DNA from: Deinococcus radiophilus
GTDB lineage: Bacteria; Deinococcota; Deinococci; Deinococcales; Deinococcaceae
Direction: 5' to 3'
Length of the DNA: 64,000 nt
Assembly (NCBI RefSeq): GCF_020889625.1
Contig: NZ_CP086382.1
Span: 160,844-224,843 of the forward strand
The notes under the pieces were generated by a model that was given only the letters and a program-made list of their open reading frames with translations, had not been told where the DNA came from and searched no databases. Numbering within the stretch: the first letter of the stretch is position 1; each line of letters starts with the position of its first letter. The position numbers and the translations under genes are program-made. Below, piece after piece: positions 1-9,109 of this stretch.

Positions 1-1
1 C

Positions 2-622
2 ATCACTGCACTGGACCCCGACCTGGTGGTCCGGCTGACCTGGGACGGCAACGAGAACTATGACAAACTCTCAGCCGTGGCTCCGACCCTGGGCTACAAG
101 GAAGGCGGCCCCAACTTCTGGCGCAAGGCCGTCACCGACCTGGGCGAGATCTTCGGACGCCAGGAGCGGGCCGAGCAGATCATCGCGCTGCCCGACAACG
201 TGAACCGCTACAACCGCAATGCGCTGGACGTGGCAGGCGTGCTGGACCGTTTTCCCAAAGTGGTCGTGGTCGCGCCTTTTCCGGGTGGCAGCAACTGGGT
301 CTACACCAGCACCCGCTTGATTGAAGACCTGCGGGCCCTCGGCTTTGAGGACGGCATCAGCCTGGATGACGTGACCCTGGGGGTGGGTGCCCAGGTGAGT
401 GAAGAAGCCCTGCTGGGCTTAGGCGACGACACCCTGGTGGTCGTGTTCCCCCCTGGCGGTGAATACGACGGCTCAGACGAGTTCCTGAGCAGCGCGGTGG
501 GTCAACGCCTGAAAGATCAGCTGGTGGTCTACAAGCCCGAGGAGTTCAGCCCCTACTCTGGTCCCCTGACCCAGGCCCGCAACTCCAACCTGGTGACCAA
601 AGCCATTCTGGACACCTTCTGA
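2..622 (+). CDS. Iron-siderophore ABC transporter substrate-binding protein (5' truncated)
   Basis: The reading frame is open from the left edge, so the N-terminus, including any signal peptide, lies outside the window. The visible 206 residues begin with LDPDLVV, the phrase typical of the N-lobe of class III periplasmic binding proteins (FecB/FhuD fold), followed by a long C-terminal lobe. The expected role is to capture a ferric siderophore outside the membrane and pass it to the FecCD permeases encoded directly downstream. The stop codon overlaps the next ATG (TGATG), so it is cotranscribed with the transporter. The ligand cannot be told from sequence. Confidence 0.85.
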   Translation: MTALDPDLVVRLTWDGNENYDKLSAVAPTLGYKEGGPNFWRKAVTDLGEIFGRQERAEQIIALPDNVNRYNRNALDVAGVLDRFPKVVVVAPFPGGSNWVYTSTRLIEDLRALGFEDGISLDDVTLGVGAQVSEEALLGLGDDTLVVVFPPGGEYDGSDEFLSSAVGQRLKDQLVVYKPEEFSPYSGPLTQARNSNLVTKAILDTF

Positions 623-1581
623 TGCCAGGGGGTGCGGCGCGTCTGCCGCTGTGTGCCGACGTGTCGCGCCGCAGTGGCGAGTCGCCGCACGGCTCGGCCC
701 ACCGCTGGGACACCTGCATTGCCTTCGAGTCGCCAGTGCGTGAGTGGGATGCCCTGCGCGACCTGGCACGGATGTCCGAGGTCCAGCGCCGCGCGCTGGA
801 AGGGCTGTCCGATTGGTCCTCCCACAGCGGCCTGGGCTACGGCTGGCTGATGTTTGCCCCGGCGGATCCGGCCGCGTTTGACCCGACCCGGCGGCGCGTG
901 CGGGTCTATACCCGTCCAGCCGGGGCGTTTGCGGAATATCGGCAGCGCGACTATCTGGCCGATGAGGACGCCCTCTGGGCGCTGTTCTTGCAGTACGCGG
1001 CCGGGGTCGGGGTGAGTCAGGCCCGGGAAATTGCACCACTACAGCTTTCCGACTGGTATCTGTGTACCCACGGGCGGGTGGACAGTGCCTGTGGGAAATA
1101 CGGCGCAGCGTTGCTGCGGCAGCTCCCTGAACACCGACTGTACCGGACCTCGCACTTTGGCGGTCATCAGTATGCGCCCACCCTGCTGGAACTTCCGGCG
1201 GGGCGTTCCTGGGGCCATCTCACGCCCGAACTGACCCGGCAACTGCTCGAACGGTCCGGCGATGGCCGCGCCCTGGCCCCCTACTACCGGGGTTGGTCGG
1301 CGTTGCCTGAAGCCGCACAGCGGGCGGACGCTGCCGCTTTCGCTCAGTACGGCTGGCGCTGGCTGGACGCTCCACGCTGCGCCGAGGTCAGCTGGGAGGG
1401 GGAGGCAGGCTTCAGCGTGCGGCTCCAAGCCGAGGCGTATGGGGCTCAGCCGTCTCTTGCACTGGAAGCCACCGGAGAACGCACCCACGTGTTGCAGCTT
1501 CCCGGCAGCTCGCACTCACCTGACCTGTTTCCGGCTCCGCAGTACCGGGTGACGCTGCGCGAAGTCCAGGAGAGCGCATGA
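622..1581 (+). CDS. Sucrase/ferredoxin-like family protein
   Basis: A 319-residue protein of the sucraseferredoxin-like (thioredoxin-like ferredoxin) family. The diagnostic stretch near residues 145-160 reads LCTHGRVDSACGKYG, giving the Cys-x-His-Gly and Cys-Gly ligand pattern, followed by HFGGHQYAPTLLELP and WGHL. Family members often sit in siderophore uptake loci, and some are proposed to release iron by reducing ferric siderophores. That role is inferred here from position: the gene overlaps the binding-protein gene upstream and the permease gene downstream (ATGA). It is predicted to be cytoplasmic, with no signal peptide. Confidence 0.8.
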   Translation: MPGGAARLPLCADVSRRSGESPHGSAHRWDTCIAFESPVREWDALRDLARMSEVQRRALEGLSDWSSHSGLGYGWLMFAPADPAAFDPTRRRVRVYTRPAGAFAEYRQRDYLADEDALWALFLQYAAGVGVSQAREIAPLQLSDWYLCTHGRVDSACGKYGAALLRQLPEHRLYRTSHFGGHQYAPTLLELPAGRSWGHLTPELTRQLLERSGDGRALAPYYRGWSALPEAAQRADAAAFAQYGWRWLDAPRCAEVSWEGEAGFSVRLQAEAYGAQPSLALEATGERTHVLQLPGSSHSPDLFPAPQYRVTLREVQESA

Positions 1582-2564
1582 CCCTAGCCCGGGTACCCGT
1601 AATGGTGTGGTACGCCGCTGCCGCCCTGCTTCTGGGTGTGGCGGCGCTGGCCTCGCTGGTCTACGGTGTCCTGCAGATTCCAGCGGCAGAGGTGCTGCGC
1701 GCCTTGCAACATCCGGATGAGAGCCGCGCCAGCCTGGCGGTCTGGGACCTGCGCTTTCCGCGTCTGCTGGCTGCCGGGCTGGCTGGCTCGGCGCTGGCGG
1801 TCAGTGGCACTCTCTTGCAGGGCGTGACCCGCAATCCCCTGAGTGACCCTGGCATCCTCGGTGTGGAGGCGGGCGCAGCCCTGGGCCTCAGTGCTGCGCT
1901 GATCCTGTGGCCTGCCCTAGGACTGCTGAGTGTGCCGCTCGCCTTTGTCGGGGGCTTGCTGGCCGCCGGGGTCACGTTGGCTTTCGCCTCACGCCCGGGC
2001 CTCAGCCCACTGCGGCTGACCCTCAGCGGGGTGGCGGTGGCGGCGGTCTGCAGGCGCCTCACGTGGGGAATGCAACTGCTCTGGCCGGACCGGGCCCAGC
2101 CCGCGCTGCTGGCCCTGGGGGGCAGTGTAGCGGGACGCACCTGGGAGGACCTGTCGCAGACCTGGTTCTGGCTGCTGCTCCCGCTTGTTCTCGCCCTCAC
2201 CGTGGGGAGCCGGGTCAATCTGCTGGCTCTGGGTGACGATGTGGCCCGCAGCCTGGGCCGCGACCCCCGCCGCGAGTTGCTGCTGCTGAGCCTGTTGGGC
2301 GTCCTGCTGGCCGCCGGGGCAGTGGCGCTGTGCGGCCCCGTAGGGTATGTCGGGCTGCTGGTCCCGCACCTCGCACGCGCCCTGGTGGGGCTGGATCACC
2401 GCCGCTCATTGCCGCTGGCCGCGCTTTTAGGCGCCGCCCTGGTGATCGCTGCCGATGTGGCCGCCCGCCTGATCGACGCCCCGGCGGAGACTCCGATCGC
2501 CATCTTGATCGCGGCGCTGGGGACGCCCTTTTTCGTGTGGCTGGCCCGTCAGGTGCGTGCCTGA
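1578..2564 (+). CDS. FecCD-family iron-siderophore ABC permease, first subunit
   Basis: A 328-residue, strongly hydrophobic protein with about nine to ten membrane segments. The FecCD signature SALAVSGTLLQGVTRNPLSDP lies near residues 73-93, and the C-terminal GPVGYVGLLVPHLAR motif forms part of the ATPase contact. It would pair with the next gene product to form the membrane channel for ferric siderophore import. Start and stop overlap both neighbours by four bases or fewer, indicating translational coupling. Confidence 0.93.
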   Translation: MTLARVPVMVWYAAAALLLGVAALASLVYGVLQIPAAEVLRALQHPDESRASLAVWDLRFPRLLAAGLAGSALAVSGTLLQGVTRNPLSDPGILGVEAGAALGLSAALILWPALGLLSVPLAFVGGLLAAGVTLAFASRPGLSPLRLTLSGVAVAAVCRRLTWGMQLLWPDRAQPALLALGGSVAGRTWEDLSQTWFWLLLPLVLALTVGSRVNLLALGDDVARSLGRDPRRELLLLSLLGVLLAAGAVALCGPVGYVGLLVPHLARALVGLDHRRSLPLAALLGAALVIAADVAARLIDAPAETPIAILIAALGTPFFVWLARQVRA

Positions 2565-3601
2565 TGCTCGGCCAGAATGTCAGAAAGCAAGAAAGAAAGC
2601 CAAGTGTGGGGCTGGGCGTTGCCGCGCCGCTCCTTGTGACGCTGCTGCTCTTGCTGCTGGTGCTGGCCGTGGTCGCGCTGGGTCTGGGTGCTGTTGCCAC
2701 GCCACCCGCCGACGTTCTGGCGACCCTGCTGGGTGGCGGCAGCGAACTGACCCGCCGTCTGGTGCTGGAACTGCGTTTGCCGCGTGTGCTAGCAGCAGCG
2801 CTGGGGGGGGCGATGTTCGCGGTGAGCGGCACGCTGCTGCAAGCGGTGGTCCGCAACCCGCTCGCCAGTCCAGACATTGTCGGGGTGGGGGCCGGGGCAG
2901 GCCTGGCCGTCACGCTGCTGCTCCTGGTTTTTCCGCAGGCGCCGGACGGGTTGATGCCCTGGGGCGGCTTCTTGGGAGCCTGGCTGGCCTTCGGTGCGGT
3001 CACGCTGCTGGCCCGGGACGGTCTGCGTCTGCCTCCGGTGCGGCTGGCCCTGCTTGGGGTGGCGGTGGGGGCCGCGTGCGCCGCCCTGCAACAGCTGATT
3101 CTGCTGCGGGCGCCCGACCCGATTGGCGGGGCCCTGGCCTTCCTGTCAGGGAGTGTGTACGGCGCGGGCTGGGAGCATCTGACCCGGATGCTGCCCTGGG
3201 CTCTGGTGTTACTGCCCGCTGCCTGGTTGCTGCACCGCCGCCTGGACCTGCTGACCTTTAGTGAGGACACCGCTCTGGCCCTGGGCCACCGCACCTGGCT
3301 GGGCCGCCTGGTGGCCGTCAGCACTGGCGTGGGCTTGGCGGCGGCGGCAGTGACGTCCTGTGGCGTACTGGGCTTCGTGGGCCTGGTGGCCCCGCACCTG
3401 GCGCGGCTGCTGACCGGGGGGCTGCACGCAGCGCACCTGCCCGTCTCGGCGCTGCTGGGAGCCCTGCTGGTGCTGGGGGCCGATACCCTGGGGCGGATGT
3501 TGCTGCCTCCCCTAGAGGTTCCGGCTGGGCTCCTGACCACCTTGATCGGTGCGCCTTATTTTCTGTATCTGTTGCGTCAGTCCTCCCGGATGGGGGCCTG
3601 A
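2564..3601 (+). CDS. FecCD-family iron-siderophore ABC permease, second subunit
   Basis: A 345-residue integral membrane protein homologous to the preceding gene: VSGTLLQAVVRNPLASPDIVG near residue 85 and GVLGFVGLVAPHLARLL near residue 265. The ATG at 2564 overlaps the previous stop (TGATG). An open frame continues upstream, but that stretch overlaps the preceding permease and lacks family features. Together the two permeases form the heterodimeric channel of a BtuCD-type importer. Confidence 0.93.
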   Translation: MLGQNVRKQERKPSVGLGVAAPLLVTLLLLLLVLAVVALGLGAVATPPADVLATLLGGGSELTRRLVLELRLPRVLAAALGGAMFAVSGTLLQAVVRNPLASPDIVGVGAGAGLAVTLLLLVFPQAPDGLMPWGGFLGAWLAFGAVTLLARDGLRLPPVRLALLGVAVGAACAALQQLILLRAPDPIGGALAFLSGSVYGAGWEHLTRMLPWALVLLPAAWLLHRRLDLLTFSEDTALALGHRTWLGRLVAVSTGVGLAAAAVTSCGVLGFVGLVAPHLARLLTGGLHAAHLPVSALLGALLVLGADTLGRMLLPPLEVPAGLLTTLIGAPYFLYLLRQSSRMGA

Positions 3602-4449
3602 TGCCTGTCTCAAAAGGAGTTGTGCCCGTGTCTCATCCCACTGAACCTATTCCCCCTGCCCCGCTGGGCGCCGAGCATCTGCGCCTAGGCTACGGTGGCC
3701 AGGACATCCTGCACGACCTGAGCTTCGCGGTCCGTGGCGGGGCTGTCACTTCGCTGGTGGGAGCCAACGGCTGCGGCAAGTCTACCCTGCTGCGTGCCTT
3801 GTCGCGTTTGCTGTCGCCCAGTGGGGGTCAGGTGCTGCTGGACGGCGCCGACCTGCACCGCCTGACCCCAAAGGCGGTGGCCCGCAAGCTGGCCATTCTG
3901 CCGCAGGGTCCGGTGGCCCCGGAGGGATTGAGCGTAGAGCAGCTGGTCTGGTTCGGGCGCCACCCCCACCAGGGCCGCTGGGGCGGGCGCACTGCCGCCG
4001 ACACCGAGCAGGTTGCCTGGGCTCTGGCCCAGACCGGCATGACTGCTTTTGCCGGTCGTCCGCTGGAGGCGCTCAGTGGTGGGCAGCGCCAGCGGGCCTG
4101 GATCGCCATGAGCCTGGCCCAGAGTACGCCGGTGCTGCTGCTGGATGAACCGACCACCTATCTAGACCTCAGCCACCAGCTGGAAGTGCTGGAACTGGTC
4201 CAGCGCCTCAACCGGGAACAGGGCAAAACGGTGGTCATGGTGCTGCACGATCTGAATCAGGCGGTGCGTTATTCGGACGAACTGATTGCCGTGCAGGGGG
4301 GACGCATCTATGCCCAGGGTGACCCTGCCGCGCTGCTGACCGATGATCTGCTGCGTGACGTGTTCGGCCTCAAGGCCCACCGCCTGACCGACCCCGATAC
4401 GGGCCGCCCTCACATCATCCCCTACGCTGTGGCGCGGGTCCTGCCCTGA
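3601..4449 (+). CDS. Iron-siderophore ABC transporter ATPase (FecE/FepC-like)
   Basis: A 282-residue ATPase with Walker A (GANGCGKST), Q-loop, signature LSGGQRQRAW, Walker B (VLLLDEPTTYLD) and the switch His in VLHDLNQAVRYSD. It powers the two permeases upstream. The ATG at 3601 overlaps the permease stop; a GTG at 3628 is an alternative start, since the first nine residues are not conserved-looking. It is the last gene of the operon. No clear hairpin terminator is visible in the 114 bases that follow. Confidence 0.94.
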   Translation: MPVSKGVVPVSHPTEPIPPAPLGAEHLRLGYGGQDILHDLSFAVRGGAVTSLVGANGCGKSTLLRALSRLLSPSGGQVLLDGADLHRLTPKAVARKLAILPQGPVAPEGLSVEQLVWFGRHPHQGRWGGRTAADTEQVAWALAQTGMTAFAGRPLEALSGGQRQRAWIAMSLAQSTPVLLLDEPTTYLDLSHQLEVLELVQRLNREQGKTVVMVLHDLNQAVRYSDELIAVQGGRIYAQGDPAALLTDDLLRDVFGLKAHRLTDPDTGRPHIIPYAVARVLP

Positions 4450-4550
4450 AGAAATGGGGAGAGTGGGGAGGCAGGCACATTACCGTCAGATATGTAATAT
4501 GCGAGTTACAAAATTAAGGCAACAACCTAACATCCACCGTCACCACCATT

Positions 4551-4556
4551 TACACT
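4551..4556 (+). promoter_or_regulatory. Leaderless-type -10 element of the oxidoreductase gene
   Basis: TACACT ends seven bases before the ATG at 4564 and there is no Shine-Dalgarno sequence, so transcription should start at or next to the start codon. The rest of the 114-base gap is AT-rich and shows no other feature. Confidence 0.55.
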
Positions 4557-4563
4557 GCTCAGC

Positions 4564-5751
4564 ATGAGCATTCGCGTGGCCATCATCGGCTGTGGCAACC
4601 GGGGGGCCGACGTATATGCCCACCACCTGACCGAGCAAGGTGCAACCATCACCCACCTGATTGACCCCAAGCCTGAGCGTCTACGGGAAGTGGCCGAACG
4701 CCTAGGTATAGCTGCAAACCACTGCTTCACGGATGCCAGGAAGTTCTTCACACTGGGCCAAGTCGCTGACGCTGTGGTGATCGCCACCCCAGACGACCAG
4801 CATGTTCTTCCCTGCCTGGATGCCTTACGGCTGGGCTATGACGTCCTGCTGGAGAAACCCATCTGCCTGAGCGAAAGCGACCTGGATCTGCTGCTGAGCG
4901 CTGAAGAGGCTTCGACAGGACGCGTGAGCGTGTGCCATGTGCTGCGGGCCACACCCTTTTTCCGTGAAGTGGCCCAGGTCATAGGCTCGGGGCAGCTGGG
5001 CCAGCTGATAGGCATCATGCTCACTGAGAACGTCGCCCATTGGCATTACGCCCACTCCTACGTCCGGGGCAACTGGCGTTCCTCTCCCCCGGCAGCACCC
5101 TTCTTATTGGCCAAGAGCGTGCATGATCTGGACCTGCTGCGGTGGTGGGCCGGCTCTGCGCCTGAGCGGGTGCAATCGGTAGGCCATCTGCATCACTTCC
5201 GCCCCGAAATGGCCCCAGCAGAAGCAGCGGCACAGTGCCTCGACTGCCCGGTCATGGGCTGCCCTTCAGACGCGAGGACCATTTACCGGACCCGCGACCC
5301 CCACACCTGGCCCGTCACGGTTCTGACTGCCGGGGGGCGCACGCTGGAGCAAGCCCTGCGCGAATCGCCCTATGGAGAGTGTGTCTACCTGGGCAAAAAC
5401 AATGTCTGTGACCACCAAGCGGTCACGGTGCAGTTCGCTTCCGGCGTTACAGCGCAACTCACCGTCACTGCTTTTACCCGCAACAACACCCGCACCCTCA
5501 AAGTGGTCGGCTCGCACGGCGAACTGCGCGGCCAGATGGACTACGGCGAACTGGAATGGCACGACTTCCGCACCGGCCAATGCCAACGCTGGAGCGTGGA
5601 TGTCACCGGAAATCACGGTGGTGGCGACCGGGCACTGGTGGCCGACTGGCTGGCTTACCTGCGTAGAGAAGCACCACTTCCGACTCCTCTCAGCGAATCG
5701 CTGGACTCCCACCGCATGGCCTTTGCGGCAGAGCGGGACCGGAAACAGTGA
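4564..5751 (+). CDS. Gfo/Idh/MocA-family NAD(P)-dependent oxidoreductase
   Basis: A 395-residue protein with an N-terminal Rossmann fold (VAIIGCGNRGADVY at residues 5-18) and the family motif EKPI (LLEKPICLSESDL, about residues 96-108). The C-terminal domain carries a Cys cluster, CLDCPVMGCPSDA, near residue 226, seen in a subgroup of these dehydrogenases. Such enzymes oxidise or reduce sugars, inositols or related polyols; the substrate cannot be predicted. The gene stands alone with its own leaderless promoter. Confidence 0.88.
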   Translation: MSIRVAIIGCGNRGADVYAHHLTEQGATITHLIDPKPERLREVAERLGIAANHCFTDARKFFTLGQVADAVVIATPDDQHVLPCLDALRLGYDVLLEKPICLSESDLDLLLSAEEASTGRVSVCHVLRATPFFREVAQVIGSGQLGQLIGIMLTENVAHWHYAHSYVRGNWRSSPPAAPFLLAKSVHDLDLLRWWAGSAPERVQSVGHLHHFRPEMAPAEAAAQCLDCPVMGCPSDARTIYRTRDPHTWPVTVLTAGGRTLEQALRESPYGECVYLGKNNVCDHQAVTVQFASGVTAQLTVTAFTRNNTRTLKVVGSHGELRGQMDYGELEWHDFRTGQCQRWSVDVTGNHGGGDRALVADWLAYLRREAPLPTPLSESLDSHRMAFAAERDRKQ

Positions 5752-5844
5752 ACTTTCGCTGTGATCTGAACAGCCAAATGGTCGTCGCCGGCGCAGTCTG
5801 CCAGAGCAAAAGCATACTCAGGAAATAAGTTGAGGAATGACGTA

Positions 5845-5874
5845 CAGGAGTCGCCTATGGATAGGCGACTCCTG
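5845..5874. repeat. Perfect 14-bp inverted repeat (hairpin) between convergent genes
   Basis: CAGGAGTCGCCTAT and its exact reverse complement are separated by two bases. The hairpin lies between the convergent ends of the oxidoreductase gene and the DUF421 gene, so a bidirectional terminator is likely, although neither side has a T-run. The remainder of 5752-5954 is AT-rich and holds nothing else I can support. Confidence 0.6.
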
Positions 5875-5954
5875 AGGGGATGATGCTTGTTTGCTTTGCA
5901 TAATTTTGTAATTCGCATACTATTCTCAGCTCCACACCTTTTACATCCACCCAC

Positions 5955-6638
5955 TTAAACCAGTACGTCATGAACAGCCGGGGCTGTCCCCTTTTCACCA
6001 CAAGTACAGGCAACAGTCTGGGCTGGGGCACCACAGCGCCTGCAAAGCGCCAGATCATTTGGGCCAGCTGCCGGTGGCGGTTCCAGATCCCAGGGAGGGG
6101 CCACTTGCAAGCCTGGAGGCGCCTGGCCGGGAGGATGACAGAACACACTAAAAGTACCGTTTTGCTCCAGATAGGCCCGCTGCACTTCACCCAGCTGCCG
6201 CACCCCCTCGTTACGCAGTGCCTCAAAAACGTCACCATGACTGAGCTTGGCCGTTCGCATCGTTTCGGTCTGCAACACTCCATTGCGGATCAGTTCCAGC
6301 GGAGTGCCTTCCAGCAGGGTCTCGGCCTGCTCATTGCGGACAATCAGATAAGACACACCACGCTGCAGTGCCACCACCAGGGCCAGCGTCAGCATCCCGT
6401 GAAGCAGCGGCACCTCGGGATAGAACATCGGGTCCCCAGCAGCCGAGCCCAGCGCGATCACGATCGCCAGTTCCAGGGGACCCAGTTGGGCCAGGCTCCG
6501 TTGCCCAGCGAAGCGCAGCAGCGCCAGCAGCCACAGAAACATGATGGTGGTGCGCACCGCGATTTCCAGCATGAACAACGGGGTCAGGTCCCCGATCAGC
6601 ATGCGCTGAAGGTCCAAAACCTGAACTTCAGCACTCAT
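5955..6638 (-). CDS. DUF421 (YetF/YcaP-like) membrane protein
   Basis: A 227-residue protein with about three N-terminal membrane helices (residues 20-90) followed by the DUF421 soluble core: RFAGQRSLAQLGPLELAIVI, GSAAGDPMF, and the segment around VLQTETMRTAKLSHGDVFEALR. The C-terminal tail has paired cysteines (CRRCGAP and CTCGEKG) that look like a small zinc ribbon, not part of the usual family core. The molecular function of the family is unsettled. The gene is transcribed alone, away from the adjacent IS630 element. Confidence 0.85.
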   Translation of the reverse strand: MSAEVQVLDLQRMLIGDLTPLFMLEIAVRTTIMFLWLLALLRFAGQRSLAQLGPLELAIVIALGSAAGDPMFYPEVPLLHGMLTLALVVALQRGVSYLIVRNEQAETLLEGTPLELIRNGVLQTETMRTAKLSHGDVFEALRNEGVRQLGEVQRAYLEQNGTFSVFCHPPGQAPPGLQVAPPWDLEPPPAAGPNDLALCRRCGAPAQTVACTCGEKGTAPAVHDVLV

Positions 6639-6713
6639 GGATTCACCGCAGGACCAAAATGAAATGTAGGGTGCATTTGCCCAGTGTAGAGAAATTGACC
6701 GAACATGCTCTTA

Positions 6714-7780
6714 TTGATAACGCGGTAAGTTCACGACAGAGTTAGACTGAAACCGTGAGTGAGGTTTGGCGGCCCAGCCGATGGACACGTCAGCAGATGG
6801 AAGAGCGGCGACTCGCCGCTCTTCCGATGCTCTCCGATATGACCCTGTCCTCCAAGACGATTGCCCAGCGTTTTGGTGTCAGCGCCAGCACTGTTCGTAC
6901 CTGGCGGCAGCGCTTACGACATGGCGATACCCTTGAAGCTACTTTCTCCTCTGGACGTCCCTCCTTTCTCACCGATCACCAAGTGGCTGAAATCATGGCG
7001 ATGATTGAGGCAGGGCCAGATCCACAGCGTTTTCCAGACGGGCGCTGGACTACCGCACGTATTCGCGACGAGATTGGATGCAGATATGGTGTCTGGTATG
7101 ACCACGACTGGGTCGGAAAGCTGCTGTTACGCTGGGGCTTTTCCTGGCAGAAAGCAGAAAAACGCCCGTTGGAACAGAATGCTGAGCAGGTCGACGCTTG
7201 GCTGGAAGCAGAGCTTCCAGTCCTGGAAAAAAAAGATAGATGATGGTGAAACCATCGTCTGGGCCGATGAAGTCGGAATCAGTATGAAGCCCGTGATTGG
7301 CAACACCTGGGCCACGCGTGGTCAGACCCCAGTGATTCTGGCCAAGACCAATTGGAAAAAGCTCTCCGTGATTGGCGGGATTACGTCTAAGGGCCAGTTT
7401 TTCCAGCAGACACACGAAGGGTCGGTCAAAGCGATGGGCTTCATCGCATTTTTGACGCATCTGATGCGACACATCAAGGGGAAGATCACTGTTGTGGTGG
7501 ACAACGCTAAAATCCATAAGGCGAAGGCCGTTTCGGCCTTCGTATCACAACATGAACGACTGAGCCTAACGTACCTGCCACCGTACAGCCCTGAACTCAA
7601 CCCCATTGAACGAGTGTGGGCCTATGTCAAACACCACCAACTCGCCAATTTTTGCCCAGAGACGCTGGAGCAACTCAAGGCTTACCTCCGTACGGTATGG
7701 CCGAAAATCCGCTATCGGCAACTCCCAGCCAAATTGCTAGGTATCTACCCTGAAGTGTTACCGACTTAGCACGTCATCAA
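6714..7780 (+). mobile_element. IS630-family insertion sequence
   Basis: About 1,067 bp flanked on both sides by TA (6712-6713 and 7781-7782), the duplication IS630/Tc1-mariner elements make. The imperfect terminal inverted repeats begin TTGATAACGCGGTAAGT on the left and TTGATGACGTGCTAAGT on the right (complement). The sequences just outside also mirror each other (GCTCT and GGAGC), so the target itself was palindromic. The single transposase gene fills the element. Confidence 0.85.
6755..7769 (+). CDS. IS630-family transposase in two frames across an A8 run
   Basis: The first frame (6755-7243, GTG start) encodes a helix-turn-helix/winged-helix DNA-binding half (residues about 20-60, SSKTIAQRFGVSASTVRTWR). 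The second frame encodes the DDE catalytic half: WADEVGISMK, VVVDNAKIHKAK and LPPYSPELNPIERVWAYVK. The join lies at eight adenines (7227-7234) and needs a net +1 shift (or -2), which transcriptional slippage on the A-run could supply; otherwise the gene is inactivated. Both halves are otherwise intact, which favours recent activity or productive slippage. Confidence 0.85.
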
Positions 7781-7890
7781 TAGGAGCACCGACCAGCAAT
7801 GATCCTGACATCCCCGGCAGCTGGACAGGAACTGAGGAACCATGGGCGTGAGCGTGAGCACCAGTTGTCTGAGGGTCAGGCCCGTTGGTC

Positions 7891-7896
7891 TACACT
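7891..7896 (+). promoter_or_regulatory. Leaderless-type -10 element of the tRNA-editing gene
   Basis: TACACT ends seven bases before the ATG at 7904. No ribosome-binding site is present, and this decides the start over an upstream in-frame ATG at 7799. Confidence 0.55.
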
Positions 7897-7903
7897 GCCC
7901 GGC

Positions 7904-9109
7904 ATGACCTCTTCGGCACTGCCGCCCACCCTCCGTCTGGATCACCACGAGCCACTGGCCCTGACTTTTACCGCGCAGGTTCTGGCGGTGCAAGAAGGCC
8001 TGGTGGCCCTGGACCGCTCCGCATTTTATCCGCAGGGGGGCGGGCAAAATGCCGATACCGGCTGGCTGTCGGCTGGGGAGCAGCGCTGGGCCGTGGCAGA
8101 CACCGCACTGGACAAGGGGACCGGAGTGGTCTGGCATACGCTCTCTGAAAACGACCTTCCCGCCGTCGGGACACAGGTCACGGGCGAGCTGGACGCGCCA
8201 CGCCGCTTGCGGCAGATGGCCCGCCACACCGGCGAGCACCTGCTGGCGCAGGCCTTTTACCAGGTAAACCCCGCTTTTGAAGTGGCGGCGGTGGGCATGC
8301 GCGGGCCAGACTGCACCCTGGACCTGCGCGGTTCCCCCAATGTCAAGGACGCCCAAGCGGCTGAGGCGCTGCTGCGTGAACTGCTGGTGGCCGGGCCGCT
8401 GCCGCTCCACACCCGGCTGGTGCCGCATACCGACCTGGCAGCCTACGGCCTGCGCCGGGAAACGACCCTGACTGGCGACGTACGCCTGGTGATGTTCGGA
8501 GATGAACAGGCTCCCTTCGACGTATCGGCCTGTGCGGGGTGCCACCTGCCGCTGGGCAACCTCGCCGCGCCGATCACCGTGCTGGGGATGGAGCGGATCA
8601 AGGCCGGCCTGACCCGCGTGACTTTCCGCACCGGACCCGAGGCCGCCGAGTACCTGGGCCAGGTCTACCGTGACACCCGCGCCCTGGCCCAGAGCTTCAG
8701 TACCAGCCCGGAGGGTCTAACCGGTCGGGTCGAGGCCCTCCGGGCGGAGCGCAGCACCCTGGCCGCCGAGAATACGGCCTTGCGGGAGGCACTCGCGGGA
8801 GCATTGGTGCAGGCCAGTCCACTGCGCGAAGTAGGCAAGGTCACGCTGCGGCTGCTGAACCTTCCAGACGCGGCACTGCTGGCCCCAGCCCTGAGCGATC
8901 TGGAGATGGGCGAGGTCAGGGCTGCAGTGGCCGGGAGCCGCTGTGGGGTCGCAAGTGCCGCAGAGGGAGTGAACGCCAGCGAAGTGTTGCGCTCAGCGCT
9001 GGAAACTTGTGGCGGGCGCGGTGGCGGCCATGCCACCCTGGCCCAAGGACAGGTAGAACGCAGCGAGGACTTTCTGGACCTGATTGCCAGGCGTATCGGA
9101 GAGGCCTGA
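7904..9109 (+). CDS. Alanyl-tRNA editing protein (AlaX-like, with DHHA1-like C-terminus)
   Basis: A 401-residue stand-alone editing protein. Residues 1-90 match the AlaRS-type beta-barrel (FYPQGGGQNADTG), residues 100-230 carry the zinc-binding editing site (HTGEHLLAQAF, then CAGCHLPLGNL), and the C-terminal part resembles the DHHA1 domain, ending with a GGRGGGHATLAQG glycine motif. The family hydrolyses Ser-tRNA(Ala) or Gly-tRNA(Ala) to correct mischarging. The presence of both the editing core and the DHHA1-like tail marks the longer AlaX class. A coiled segment near 260-290 links the two. Confidence 0.88.
   Translation: MTSSALPPTLRLDHHEPLALTFTAQVLAVQEGLVALDRSAFYPQGGGQNADTGWLSAGEQRWAVADTALDKGTGVVWHTLSENDLPAVGTQVTGELDAPRRLRQMARHTGEHLLAQAFYQVNPAFEVAAVGMRGPDCTLDLRGSPNVKDAQAAEALLRELLVAGPLPLHTRLVPHTDLAAYGLRRETTLTGDVRLVMFGDEQAPFDVSACAGCHLPLGNLAAPITVLGMERIKAGLTRVTFRTGPEAAEYLGQVYRDTRALAQSFSTSPEGLTGRVEALRAERSTLAAENTALREALAGALVQASPLREVGKVTLRLLNLPDAALLAPALSDLEMGEVRAAVAGSRCGVASAAEGVNASEVLRSALETCGGRGGGHATLAQGQVERSEDFLDLIARRIGEA

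Noticed and set aside
2215..3540. A 441-codon open frame on the minus strand
   Set aside because: It is antisense to the FecCD permease genes, Arg/Pro/Ser-rich and without motifs; a codon-bias shadow.
1..4563. Fur box controlling the iron operon
   Set aside because: The operon promoter lies beyond the left edge, and no convincing Fur site occurs inside the visible part.
6701..6713. Extending the IS630 ends outward to include GCTCT/GGAGC
   Set aside because: The TA duplication required by the family sits inside these bases, so the mirrored flanks are better explained as a palindromic target.
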